Made by a program: the position numbers and the translations under genes. Under the pieces are notes generated by a model. It was not told where the DNA came from and did not search any database. It was given only the letters and a program-made list of their open reading frames with translations. Below are positions 32,259-41,028 of a DNA stretch of 53,469 bases, one piece after another (position 1 is the stretch's first letter; the number at the start of each line of letters is the position of its first letter). Source of the stretch: Candidatus Hydrogenedentota bacterium (GTDB taxonomy: Bacteria > Hydrogenedentota > Hydrogenedentia > Hydrogenedentales > CAILVY01). The stretch lies in contig JAKQOG010000224.1 of NCBI GenBank assembly GCA_029565395.1, positions 1 through 53,469 on the forward strand, given 5' to 3'.

Positions 32259-33617
32259 TTACTGCGCTCCTTTCGCCCCAAGAACCACCCGGACAGTGCT
32301 AATCAGGATTTTGAGGTCGGTGACAAGAGACAAGCTGCTGATGTAGAGCAAATCGTAACGCAGGCGGTCTTCTGGTTCGGAATCGTAGGAGCCGAGGACG
32401 TGGGAGAGGCTGGTGACGCCGGGCCGTACCTGGAGCCTGCGCTCGAACAGGGGCCACCGCTGGCAGAATTCTTTATGGAAATGAGGACGCTCGGGACGGG
32501 GTCCAATCAAGCTCATATCGCCCTTGAGGACGTTTAGGAGTTGCGGGATCTCATCGATCCGGTGTTTCCGGATAAAATGGCCTACTGGGGTGATGCGATT
32601 ATCGTTTGCTTGGGCCCACACAGGACCGGTTTTCGCTTCGGCATCCACCACCATGGAGCGGAATTTATAAAGACGGAAGGTACGCCCGTTCAATCCCATG
32701 CGCTCCTGGGTATAGAACAGGGGGCCGGGCGCCGTGATTTTAATGGCGAGTGCGGTGATTAGACAAATAGGGGCGGCCAGAAAGAGACCTCCAAGTGCGC
32801 AGGCGATATCGACGGCGCGTTTCAGGTACACATAGGGTGCGAATACTTGGCGGTTCGCGACTTCGATAAGAGGGATGCCGGCGATGGCCAGGAGTTTGCT
32901 CTGCCGAAAGAAGGGGAGGTCGTTTAGCATGGGATAAACAAAGGTGCGGCCAAAATGGAATTCGCAAAATTCGAGAATGGCCGCTGAATGATCCCGGTTA
33001 TAGGGATCGGACACGATGATTGCGCCGTTGCTCAACATGGGCCGCCCCTTCCCGTTGGCCTCCGTTGACGCCAGCAGGCTTTTTAGTTCCTCGACCGTGG
33101 CGTATTGCGCGTTTGCACGGACGTCCGTGCGGGTATTGATGTCGTCGGCGATTCGCCGCGCGTGTTCTTCGGGGCCGAGGACATAAAAGAAACGGTGCAG
33201 GGAAGGGAAGCGGGAAGCAAGGGTGCCGAGGTAGTAGCGCCAGAGAACAAAGGCGAGGAGGGCAAGACATGGGCCAAGGATAAGTTCGCGTCCGGAAATG
33301 GCCAGGATTCCCTCTGGCATAAACCGGGTAATACCGGCAATGGCGGCGGCCATACTGCCGGCGCCCATACAGGCAAAATAGATAGAGTCAAAACGGTCGG
33401 TGATCCGGATGGGGTGATAGCCCCGCGCGACCGTAATCGCTGCCAGATATAACACTACGCATACGGCTTGATCCCGGTGGAGTTGCCATAGGCTGTCGAG
33501 ATAAACGAGGGTATGCAGGCGGGCAAGCGTGGCCGCATTGAGGGAAGCCCATAGGATGATAGCATCCGTTATAAAGCAACACAGCAGTACAAACTGTTTT
33601 TCGCGTGACGCGGACAA
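32259..33617 (-). CDS. Polyprenyl glycosylphosphotransferase (exopolysaccharide initiation)
   Basis: A 452-residue membrane enzyme of the bacterial sugar transferase family. It has four to five N-terminal helices, a soluble nucleotide-fold middle region, another helix (KRAVDIACALGGLFLAAP) and the catalytic C-terminus: KFRSMVVDAE, the KHRIDEIPQLLNVLKGDMSLIGPRPERP signature with its Asp-Glu pair, and the final DLKILISTVRVVL. It loads a sugar-1-phosphate onto undecaprenyl phosphate to begin repeat-unit synthesis. The start is taken as TTG 33617, with AAGGA seven bases upstream; a TTG at 33674 would add 19 residues. It heads the operon with the TPR and MBL genes. No glycosyltransferases or flippase are adjacent. 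Confidence 0.85.
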   Translation of the reverse strand: MSASREKQFVLLCCFITDAIILWASLNAATLARLHTLVYLDSLWQLHRDQAVCVVLYLAAITVARGYHPIRITDRFDSIYFACMGAGSMAAAIAGITRFMPEGILAISGRELILGPCLALLAFVLWRYYLGTLASRFPSLHRFFYVLGPEEHARRIADDINTRTDVRANAQYATVEELKSLLASTEANGKGRPMLSNGAIIVSDPYNRDHSAAILEFCEFHFGRTFVYPMLNDLPFFRQSKLLAIAGIPLIEVANRQVFAPYVYLKRAVDIACALGGLFLAAPICLITALAIKITAPGPLFYTQERMGLNGRTFRLYKFRSMVVDAEAKTGPVWAQANDNRITPVGHFIRKHRIDEIPQLLNVLKGDMSLIGPRPERPHFHKEFCQRWPLFERRLQVRPGVTSLSHVLGSYDSEPEDRLRYDLLYISSLSLVTDLKILISTVRVVLGAKGAQ

Positions 33618-33829
33618 TGATTGTTCCTTATCGCGTTGTACAAATGTATGGACATTTGACCGGCGCAGGAGCAACTTCTCTTACATAAGTGCGCCGGTGT
33701 AATGATGATAGCGAAGCGGCCGCCGCACGCGCAAATGGAAGAAGAACAGGTAGTGCGCGCCGGATATCGGGCACAGAGCCAAAATATCCGATAACACTAT
33801 CAAAAATTATTCATCATGGATCTTTGCCG

Positions 33830-33864
33830 TAAAAACAGGAAACCGGCCCCCGGAGGGGCCGGTT
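33830..33864 (-). terminator. Rho-independent terminator
   Basis: AACCGGCCCC-CGGA-GGGGCCGGTT (33841-33864) is a perfect 10-bp stem. On the minus strand it is followed by TTCCTGTTTTTA, so it terminates the cysteine-rich gene that ends at 33899. Confidence 0.8.
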
Positions 33865-33898
33865 GTTGCATACAACACGCTACAAAGCGTGTTTGGGA

Positions 33899-34264
33899 TT
33901 ATTTTTGAGCGGTGCAACGGGCCGCGCACTTGCTGTCTTTACCACAAGAGCTTTTCCCGTCTTTACCGCATGCGCATTTAGCGTCTTTACTGCATGCGCA
34001 TTTGCCGTCTTTACTGCATGCGCATTTGCCATCCTTACAGCAGGGGCACGCACAGTCTTTGCCACAGGTGCACTTGCCATCCTTGCAGCAGGTGCACTTG
34101 CCATCTTTGCAGCAGGCACAGGCCGCCGCATTTCCGGTGGCATTCGAGGCTTTGCAGGAATCTCCGGCCGGGGCGGTGGCATCTGCCGCGAAACCGGCTA
34201 CTGGCGACAGCGCCAACACAGCCATCATCATCGAGATTACAAAAGTTGTAAGTGTCTTTTTCAT
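33899..34264 (-). CDS. Exported cysteine-rich, metallothionein-like protein
   Basis: A 121-residue protein with a signal peptide (about 1-27, AGFAADA) and 22 cysteines in the mature part. These lie mostly in CxC, CC and C-KDGK-C units from about 49 to 99. Lys-Asp-Gly-Lys spacers recur like beads. The pattern suggests metal binding by thiolate clusters, as in metallothioneins, but with an export signal, which is unusual because exported cysteines would meet oxidising conditions in an aerobe. AAGGA lies nine bases before ATG 34264, and a strong terminator follows. It probably follows the other cysteine-rich gene (34391-34885) in one transcript. The true family is not recognised. Confidence 0.7.
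   Translation of the reverse strand: MKKTLTTFVISMMMAVLALSPVAGFAADATAPAGDSCKASNATGNAAACACCKDGKCTCCKDGKCTCGKDCACPCCKDGKCACSKDGKCACSKDAKCACGKDGKSSCGKDSKCAARCTAQK
33959..34030. repeat. 24-bp intragenic tandem repeat
   Basis: Three near-identical 24-base units beginning GTCTTTAC(C/T)GCATGCGCAT lie inside the cysteine-rich gene and code for repeated C-x-C-(S/G)-KD units. High DNA identity implies recent expansion. Confidence 0.8.
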
Positions 34265-34390
34265 GATCCATTTTCCTTAATTTGACGAGATACAAAGACC
34301 CGTCATGGTTTGTTGATTTCCATCGTGTATCTTGAGAGATGTTGATGAGTCCGGGGTTCATCTCCTGGATAAACCACGGAGAGGCGCTTC

Positions 34391-34885
34391 TCAACAGCGC
34401 CAGACGCATTGGTGGATACGGCCCTCAGACCCGGGCGGGCCCAGCCAGCCCTTCTGGCGGGCGGCCAGGGAGCGGTCCGTTGTCACGATAGAAGAAAAAA
34501 GAAATCCGGCGAAATCACCAGTGGAAAAACTGGTATCGATCCGGACGGAAGATGGCGGAAGAGAAGCAGGAATATCGCTGGCGTGCATGTGGCAAGTACA
34601 CGGCGCTTGATGTGTCTGGGGGGAAGAAGGACTCATCCCGAAGCGTGCATCGGGTTTGTTGGGCGTCTCGCAACAACATCGAACAGGCTCGGCCTTTTGT
34701 GCACAACATGCCGTAGTTTCCGAGGGCGATTTTTCCATCGGTGTCTTGCAACACAATGCCCCCCCCTCGCGGCAGGCCATGCCCCGCAGGCATGAATATC
34801 CCGCGCCCTGGATGATCACGGAGGCAATCACCAACGCAATAAACAAATGTTGTACTGCGCTGTATTTAAAAAACATCCTAACCAT
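34391..34885 (-). CDS. Small exported or membrane cysteine-rich protein
   Basis: A 164-residue protein with an N-terminal hydrophobic segment (about 10-28, HLFIALVIASVIIQGAGYSC) that may be a signal peptide or anchor. It continues with cysteine pairs and triplets (ALCCKT, TACCAQK, RCCCETP, CTCHMH) in a Pro/Ser-rich, otherwise irregular chain. The second half has a hydrophobic patch GDFAGFLFSSIV. No family is recognised. Its position 126 bases upstream of the metallothionein-like gene suggests shared regulation and a role in metal or redox handling. The start ATG 34885 is the first before the hydrophobic helix; its ribosome-binding site is weak (GTGAAG), and ATG 34876 is possible. Confidence 0.55.
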   Translation of the reverse strand: MVRMFFKYSAVQHLFIALVIASVIIQGAGYSCLRGMACREGGALCCKTPMEKSPSETTACCAQKAEPVRCCCETPNKPDARFGMSPSSPQTHQAPCTCHMHASDIPASLPPSSVRIDTSFSTGDFAGFLFSSIVTTDRSLAARQKGWLGPPGSEGRIHQCVWRC

Positions 34886-35339
34886 ATCAACTTCACGCGT
34901 TTCTGTAATTTTACCCGGACCAACCGCCTTCTGACAAGTCCTTTCCCAAAGAAAACACACCAATACGCATCCCGTATTCCCCGAAAACACTCCATATCAA
35001 AGATCTTTTTTGATGTTATAAAGTTATACCGCTTCAGGCAGGGATCAGGGACACACTGTATTTCGCACTGTCTTCATCACGGGTCACCAGCATCCGGTCA
35101 AACGGATCTCTATGATGGGGGGTACGCCCGCCACCAAAGTATGCAAGATGCCAATAGGCAGTTCCAGAAAGGCATTTGCCTAAAAAGCCTCTTACTGGTT
35201 GTCTGGGGCACTGAGCTTTCCAAGCGCTTTCTTGTCTTCATCCCCTATCGCGCTTATCGGTCCTATTCTCCCAGTCATCCCAGTCTTCCCAGTCTTCCCA
35301 GTCTTCCCAGTTTCAAAATCGCTGACCACTGATCACTTC
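34886..35339. other. Spacer without a recognisable gene
   Basis: About 450 bases between two minus-strand transcripts. The half near 34886-35030 is AT-rich and is the probable promoter of the cysteine-rich genes. The half near 35250-35310 holds tandem repeats. Other frames give only low-quality peptides. Confidence 0.4.
35270..35310. repeat. Nonanucleotide tandem repeat, second locus
   Basis: Four to five units of CCCAGTC(A/T)T, preceded by GCTTATCGGTCCTATT, which resembles the hexamer and GGTCCTAT-type repeats seen elsewhere in the window. It is the same nonamer as at 29371-29426. Confidence 0.85.
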
Positions 35340-38300
35340 CTACAATCCCGGACAGAAGCCGTCTTCGCTGCCTTCGCAGGCGTGGTATCCGCCGGAGTTG
35401 TAGAATTGGATGATACGGAGCAATTCTGAGAGATCGACCGTCCAATCCTGAGGATTATAATCGCTGTCGTGGGGTGTACAGGTTTGGGAACCGGGTCCCG
35501 GCGCATAGCCGTCTTCCGTGCCTGTTTCGCAATGATACCCGTCTGAGTTGTAGAACTGGATGATACGCAACAATTCCGACAGGCTGATTTGATGATCGCC
35601 ATTCTGATCAGCGGAATGCTGGCCGTCCTCTACTCCTTCCCCTTCTCCTTCAATCAAACCTTCTTCGACACCTTCGTTTAGACCTTCTTCCAGACCTTCA
35701 ATCAGGCCTTCTTCGACACCTTCCGCCAGGCCTTCCTCAGTACCCTCGATCAGACCTTCCTCAACACCTTCGAGTATGCCTTCATCCGTTCCTTCGGCCA
35801 GGCCTTCCTCTGTGCCCTCGCTCATCCCTTCTTCAAGACCTTCGGATATGCCTTCTTCCAGACCTTCACTGAGACCTTCCTCAGAACCTTCGGGAAGGCC
35901 TTCCTCAATGCCTTCGGTTTCACCTTCTTCTATGGGCGTCAGGGGAATGCTCACGGCCCAGTTGTCCGGGAAATCTATGTCTGTTTCCGGATTCGCGGGA
36001 TTCCAACTGGCATCCGCGGCATAAAGATGGTCATTGGTGACGCGGAAGACGGAAAAGTGACCTCGCCCATCCGGATTATAGCTCGGGACGTTATAGAACG
36101 GCGACCCGGCATTGAACACGGGAATCCCGTGCCAGGTGTAGTATCCGGTTTGATGGGCATGGCCGTGGATGTGCGCGATGATATCGTAGTCTTTCACCAC
36201 ATCGTAATAGGCTTCCGCTTCTCCGGTGGTCCACCAACCGTTAAAATCCCACGAGGAATAAAAACCATAATGGGAAATAATTACGAGGCGTTTGTGCGTG
36301 CCCGCCACATGCTGGGCGAGATCACTTTGCAGAAAACTCAGCGCCGACCGGGGATCGCACGCCCCGGGCACGGAGGTCTCCGGAGCAAGATCGGAAGGCT
36401 TCAAATTCAACTGCACGAAGTGGATATTGTCCCACTCCCACGAATAATGGCCGTCGGCCTCCGGGGCGGCATTTATCAAACCGGCGCGATAGGGATTACG
36501 CTGGCTCACCATGTCCACGACGGGATGCGCTTCAAAGAGCCGGTAGCCAAGATGGTTGTATTGGAAATAATCGTGGTTGCCATACCCTTCAAAGATGGGA
36601 TATTTCAGCAGATGATTTCCACACAGGCCATAGATATCGATGAACTCCTGTATCTCATCGCTTGTACGGTACCGGCCGTCGACCCCATCGTTCGTTATGT
36701 CGCCTGCCAGAATGACACCGCGCACATGGGAAACAGGCTCTTCAAAATCAAACGGAGCGCCGGACCATTGCGCCACCGTGTCCAGCGCATTCATGGCATT
36801 CACATTCAGCAGGTTCCGGTCCGCTCCATTGGCCATAAAATGCGAATCGCCAAACGCAATGAAGGTGACATCGGTCTGGCCGCTCCCGCGCCAGAAATTT
36901 TCCACGGGCGGTGCGTCCGAACTCGAACAACCATCCGCCCAGTCATGCTCGCACAAGGCCGGGCATCCCACTTCGCCTTCCACTTCGCCTTCATACCCGC
37001 CTTCCATTTCACTGCCTTCTCCTTCGGGCTGCCCTTCATAGGCCGGGCATTCTCCGCATCCGCCGCCGTCCCCGTTTTCTTCCGGGTTCAGAACCGCGGT
37101 CACGAAGGCATCGAATTGCTCAACGCCGGTGGTGACCGTCGCATTGTATTCGCCGAGATTGCAGACGGCATCGAGATCAGCGTCGCCATACGATGCCAGA
37201 TAGGGTTCCGCGGAACGGTCGAAGAGATTGAAATCAGGCCGGGGAAGGTCCGGGAACGCATCTAATATGTCCAGGAGCGCATTATAGGTGCTTTCTTCTC
37301 CCAACGTCACCACACCGGTCAAAAAGTGCTCAAGTTCAACTTCCGGTATCAGGAAAAATATCAATGCCGTAAGCGGATCTGCCTTTAAGATCTCGACATA
37401 CACATCCGCTTGGGCATAATTATTATCCCATGCGCCTTTAACGCAGCAGAAGGCCGGATGTGAGGCATCCGCGAGCAGCACATCGAGCAGCCGGGCCTGC
37501 GCTGAGTCGATGAGGCCGTTGGCGTCAATATCGGAAGTGTCTCCGTCATAACCCAGATGCAGATAGGATTCCACGGTGTCATATATATCCCGCAAAGCGT
37601 CCTCCGCGCCCGGGTCAAAGCCCTCATCCGCACAAACGCGCGTACAGGGCGGTGAACACGATACCGGGGGTTCTCCTTCGCCTTCTTCGCCTCCTTCGCC
37701 TTCGCTCAGTCCTTCACTTTGTCCTTCCTCCGGCGCGCCTTCGCCCTCTTCTCCTCCTTCTCCTTCGTTCAATCCTTCACTTTGTCCTTCCTCCGGCGCG
37801 CCTTCGCCTTCTTCTCCCCCTTCACCTTCTTCCTCCATCGGCAAGATGGTCACCAGGACTTCCTGCGTAGCGGTTTGGCCTTTGGGATCGGAGAGGGTCA
37901 AGGTGAAACTGCCTGGTCCATTGGCATCGGGCGCCGGCGTCAAGGTAAGCGTATCGGTGGGCGCATCGATTTCAACATCAAACAGGGATTCGGGCATTCC
38001 CGAAGCCGCCCAGGTTAGCAACTCTCCCGTATTCTCCAGATCGTTTTCATGGGGAGTGAGAACATATTCAAAGGGCGTGTCTTCGGCAGTCTCGATATCG
38101 GGGACAGGCGGGTCAATCCACGGCGTATGATCCCAGGCGCATATATCTTCATCGTTTGGGATGCCATCGTCATCCATATCGTCGTCTTCATGGTTGAGCG
38201 TCCCGTCATTGTCGACATCGCCATAGGGCAGCCAGGGCGGGGTCACCCGGATCTCGGTGGAAAACGCCGTCCCGTCTGAGAAGGTAAGCGCGATGTAGAA

Positions 38301-39560
38301 CGCGGACCAGCCTGTCGCAGGCGGAGGCACATTGGCCGTGTATGTCCCGGAGCCAGGGGTATCTTCGCCGAGCGTGGAACTGGTCCATTGCGGCCCGGAC
38401 CCACTGTACCAGCGGAAATCCCGGGCGGAGGGATTGGTTGCCTGCCAAAGCTTCACGGAGGTGGGAGCGGTGACGGTATTGACGTGAATGGCGCCATTTT
38501 CCTCGAAGGTCCAGGAAAATTCCGGACGGGGCTGATTCGTGGCGATGGTGATGTAGTATTGAAAAAGCGACACAATGGAAGACATGTCGGTCTCAATGCC
38601 ATGACCGCTGTTGGGCACGGTGCGGTAATGTTTTTCGCCGGGCAGTTGTGAGAAATAAAACTGGGAGGAATCCAATACAAAAAACTCGTCGCCGGTGGCG
38701 GTGACGCAGAGCTTGGGCATGGTATAGCGGTCAAAATACGTATAGGGATCCACAATTCCACGCAAAGCGGTCCCTTCGGGCGTATCCATCCGCTCAAAAA
38801 TGTGCAGGTCATTGTAATCATGGATCGCGCTGGAGTATCCACCGTAACACTGATAATGATGAATCATGGAGGGGGACATGTTGGAGGCGTCAAACACAAT
38901 GGGGGCCATCGCGGCGATGCGCGGGTCCACGGCCGCCGTGAGGTAGGTGGTCCAACCGCGCTTGGAGCCGCCGCCTATCACGTATTTGTTCAGGGTCACG
39001 CCATGATCCGCGGCGACAGTAGTCATGGTATCGAGGGCGCGCACCGCGCTCTTGACCATGGGCAGCAAAACCGGCCAGGTGGGATCGCCCGTGGTCATAT
39101 ATTTGTCGAACGAGTAGGCAATGATGGCGTCTTCCGTGCGCGAAATGCTTTCGTCACTGAAACGGAGTGGCTCATTGGGGACTTGTTCCAAATATCCCAG
39201 GATTGATCCTGTTGCGGTGATCACCATCCCAAGATACGGCTCCATGTCGGAAGGCGAGGCCGTATTGCTGCCCCCCCCGATGGCCAGCAGACCTGTGTCA
39301 TTGGTAACCACATCCGGCACGCCAATGGTCAGCCAATGCTTCCACACCGTATGATTCACTTCCGAAGAACTCCGCCAGGTCTGTGAAGTCATGCGGATGA
39401 CATAGACCGTGTATCCATCGCCGTCGATGGTATCGGAAAGCGTGTAGGTATAAGCGGGATCGGGGGCCGCCACGTAATCATCCAACGCCGTGGCATATAC
39501 CACCCCCGGCATCAACAAAAAGGTGCCAAGAATCACCCGCCAGACAACATTCCGCGCCAT
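35340..39560 (-). CDS. Giant secreted fusion: PqaA-type hydrolase, metallophosphatase and C-terminal LSELLR module
   Basis: A 1,406-residue exported protein. After a signal peptide (about 1-23), residues about 25-450 are a PqaA (PhoPQ-activated pathogenicity-related) alpha/beta hydrolase with nucleophile motif GGGSKRGW, TATGDEF and NSGHGIE. Next come a calcium-binding thrombospondin-3-like stretch (GDVDNDGTLNHEDDDMDDDG), an Ig/cadherin-like domain (about 490-585), an EGE linker and a cysteine-containing helical region (about 645-850). A calcineurin-like phosphoesterase (about 905-1205) has all metal motifs: GDSH, GDITNDG, GNHD, ISHYG and GHAH. A long EGxx stalk (about 1205-1320) leads to two LSELLR repeats, the first with a canonical EF-hand loop (DQNGDHQISLSE). 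It is probably a surface-displayed dual-activity enzyme. GGAG precedes ATG 39560. No break in frame was seen. Confidence 0.75.
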   Translation of the reverse strand: MARNVVWRVILGTFLLMPGVVYATALDDYVAAPDPAYTYTLSDTIDGDGYTVYVIRMTSQTWRSSSEVNHTVWKHWLTIGVPDVVTNDTGLLAIGGGSNTASPSDMEPYLGMVITATGSILGYLEQVPNEPLRFSDESISRTEDAIIAYSFDKYMTTGDPTWPVLLPMVKSAVRALDTMTTVAADHGVTLNKYVIGGGSKRGWTTYLTAAVDPRIAAMAPIVFDASNMSPSMIHHYQCYGGYSSAIHDYNDLHIFERMDTPEGTALRGIVDPYTYFDRYTMPKLCVTATGDEFFVLDSSQFYFSQLPGEKHYRTVPNSGHGIETDMSSIVSLFQYYITIATNQPRPEFSWTFEENGAIHVNTVTAPTSVKLWQATNPSARDFRWYSGSGPQWTSSTLGEDTPGSGTYTANVPPPATGWSAFYIALTFSDGTAFSTEIRVTPPWLPYGDVDNDGTLNHEDDDMDDDGIPNDEDICAWDHTPWIDPPVPDIETAEDTPFEYVLTPHENDLENTGELLTWAASGMPESLFDVEIDAPTDTLTLTPAPDANGPGSFTLTLSDPKGQTATQEVLVTILPMEEEGEGGEEGEGAPEEGQSEGLNEGEGGEEGEGAPEEGQSEGLSEGEGGEEGEGEPPVSCSPPCTRVCADEGFDPGAEDALRDIYDTVESYLHLGYDGDTSDIDANGLIDSAQARLLDVLLADASHPAFCCVKGAWDNNYAQADVYVEILKADPLTALIFFLIPEVELEHFLTGVVTLGEESTYNALLDILDAFPDLPRPDFNLFDRSAEPYLASYGDADLDAVCNLGEYNATVTTGVEQFDAFVTAVLNPEENGDGGGCGECPAYEGQPEGEGSEMEGGYEGEVEGEVGCPALCEHDWADGCSSSDAPPVENFWRGSGQTDVTFIAFGDSHFMANGADRNLLNVNAMNALDTVAQWSGAPFDFEEPVSHVRGVILAGDITNDGVDGRYRTSDEIQEFIDIYGLCGNHLLKYPIFEGYGNHDYFQYNHLGYRLFEAHPVVDMVSQRNPYRAGLINAAPEADGHYSWEWDNIHFVQLNLKPSDLAPETSVPGACDPRSALSFLQSDLAQHVAGTHKRLVIISHYGFYSSWDFNGWWTTGEAEAYYDVVKDYDIIAHIHGHAHQTGYYTWHGIPVFNAGSPFYNVPSYNPDGRGHFSVFRVTNDHLYAADASWNPANPETDIDFPDNWAVSIPLTPIEEGETEGIEEGLPEGSEEGLSEGLEEGISEGLEEGMSEGTEEGLAEGTDEGILEGVEEGLIEGTEEGLAEGVEEGLIEGLEEGLNEGVEEGLIEGEGEGVEDGQHSADQNGDHQISLSELLRIIQFYNSDGYHCETGTEDGYAPGPGSQTCTPHDSDYNPQDWTVDLSELLRIIQFYNSGGYHACEGSEDGFCPGL
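35343..35609 (-). other. C-terminal LSELLR (dockerin-like) module
   Basis: Two units, each with LSELLRIIQFYN followed by GYH and a Gly/Pro-rich DGY or DGF turn, close the 1,406-residue protein. The first loop reads D-x-N-x-D-x-Q-I-x-L-S-E, a proper 12-residue EF-hand-type calcium loop. The second loop is three residues longer. The same pair sits at the N-terminus of the hydrolase at 7791-9659 (about 7887-8166). Confidence 0.7.
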
Positions 39561-39801
39561 CGACTATCTCCTTTTATAGAACCGCGCTTGTCACCGGACG
39601 TTTCGGCGTCATGGGACAAACCTTATCGTTAACCCGCCTCCCCGCTGTTCAAATTATCCATTATTACACCATAATTGGCAAATATATTCCGCTATTTGAA
39701 CCCCATCCGGAATCCTGTGTTCCATGATCTTGCACAGGCGAGGCTTTCCGTGTAGTCTTGGCTTTGTTTCTGGCAGATTTTACAGTGAAATGGAGGAGAC
39801 C

Positions 39802-41013
39802 ATGGATTTCGCTGTTTCCGATACGATGAAACACCTGATTAAACAGGTGCGACCCTTTATCGAAGATGAACTTTATCCACTTGAACCGGCCTTTCTTCAG
39901 GAGGGGTTTAAGGCGGTAGAAACGGAACTTCACAAGAAACGGGAAAAGGTGAAAAAACTGGGGCTCTGGTTACCGCAAATCGACAAGGAGCATGGCGGCT
40001 TGGGATTAAACGTGCTGGACCATGCGCTGCTCAGCGCGGAACTGGGGAAAAGCCCCGTGGGGCATTATACCTTCAATTGCCAGGCGCCGGATGCGGGCAA
40101 TATGGAGATTTTGATTAAGTATGGCAGTCCGGAACAGCAGGAGACCTATTTAAAACCCTTATTAGCCGGGGAAATCCGGAGTTGCTTTGGCATGACCGAG
40201 CCGGACTTCCCAGGATCAAATCCGGTGTGGATGGGCACGACCGCAGTGAAGGATGGCGATGACTACATCATCAATGGCCGGAAATGGTGGACCACGGGGG
40301 GGGACGGCGCAGCCTTTGCCGTGGTAATGGCTATTACGAATCCTGAAGCGGATATTCACTTCCGCGCCAGCCAGATCATCGTGCCTGCGGACACACCTGG
40401 ATTCCTCATCGAAGCCTCCACGCCATTTATGGGACATCGCGGCGAGGGCTGGGCCTCCCATTCAGAGGTTCGGCTGGAAAACTGCCGCGTACCGCAAAAA
40501 AATCTGTTGGGTTCGGAGGGCACGGGCTTTCTCATCGCACAGGAACGCCTGGGGCCAGGCCGTATTCACCATTGCATGCGCTGGATAGGAATCTGCGAAA
40601 GGGCGTTCGACCTGATGTGCCGCCGGGCGGTGCAACGCAAAATTGCGCCCGAACGTTCGCTGGCCATGAGGCAGTTTGTCCAGGGATGGGTGGCGGAGAG
40701 CCGCGCGGAAATCGATGCCGCCAAGCTGATGGTGTTACACGCGGCATGGTGCATCGATCGCTATGGGGCAAAAGAAGCCCGCGACCAAATCGCGCTGATC
40801 AAGTTCACCGTCGCGAACACCATGGGGCGCGTCTTGGATCGCGCTCTGCAGGTATACGGCGGCCTGGGCGTCACGGATTATACGCCGCTCGCACTGTTTT
40901 ACCGGACCGAGCGCGCCGCCCGCATTTACGACGGCGCGGATGAGGTCCACAAAATCTCCGTGGCAAAACGCATTCTACGGCAGTACGCGGAATTATTAGG
41001 CGCGGGCGAGTAA
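39802..41013 (+). CDS. Acyl-CoA dehydrogenase (ACAD10/11-like)
   Basis: A 403-residue flavoprotein of the acyl-CoA dehydrogenase superfamily. The N-terminal helical domain, the FGMTEPDFPGSNP flavin-contacting loop, INGRKWWTTGG, the C-terminal QVYGGLGVTDYTPLALFYR and the YDGADEVHKISVAKRIL ending are characteristic, the last resembling ACAD10/11 (YDGPDEVH). It begins at ATG 39802 with GGAGGAG upstream; an ATG at 39790 is too close to that site. The kinase gene follows at 15 bases. In the ACAD10/11 family and in bacterial levulinate pathways (LvaA/LvaC) a kinase phosphorylates a 4-hydroxyacyl-CoA and the dehydrogenase-like partner removes the phosphate, so this pair may process hydroxyacids. Confidence 0.88.
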   Translation: MDFAVSDTMKHLIKQVRPFIEDELYPLEPAFLQEGFKAVETELHKKREKVKKLGLWLPQIDKEHGGLGLNVLDHALLSAELGKSPVGHYTFNCQAPDAGNMEILIKYGSPEQQETYLKPLLAGEIRSCFGMTEPDFPGSNPVWMGTTAVKDGDDYIINGRKWWTTGGDGAAFAVVMAITNPEADIHFRASQIIVPADTPGFLIEASTPFMGHRGEGWASHSEVRLENCRVPQKNLLGSEGTGFLIAQERLGPGRIHHCMRWIGICERAFDLMCRRAVQRKIAPERSLAMRQFVQGWVAESRAEIDAAKLMVLHAAWCIDRYGAKEARDQIALIKFTVANTMGRVLDRALQVYGGLGVTDYTPLALFYRTERAARIYDGADEVHKISVAKRILRQYAELLGAGE

Positions 41014-41028
41014 ATTCAGGAACACCCC

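Noticed and set aside
35340..39560. Two genes fused by a sequencing error
   Set aside because: The frame is continuous, linkers are of the same EGxx type as in other proteins here, and only one signal peptide is present.
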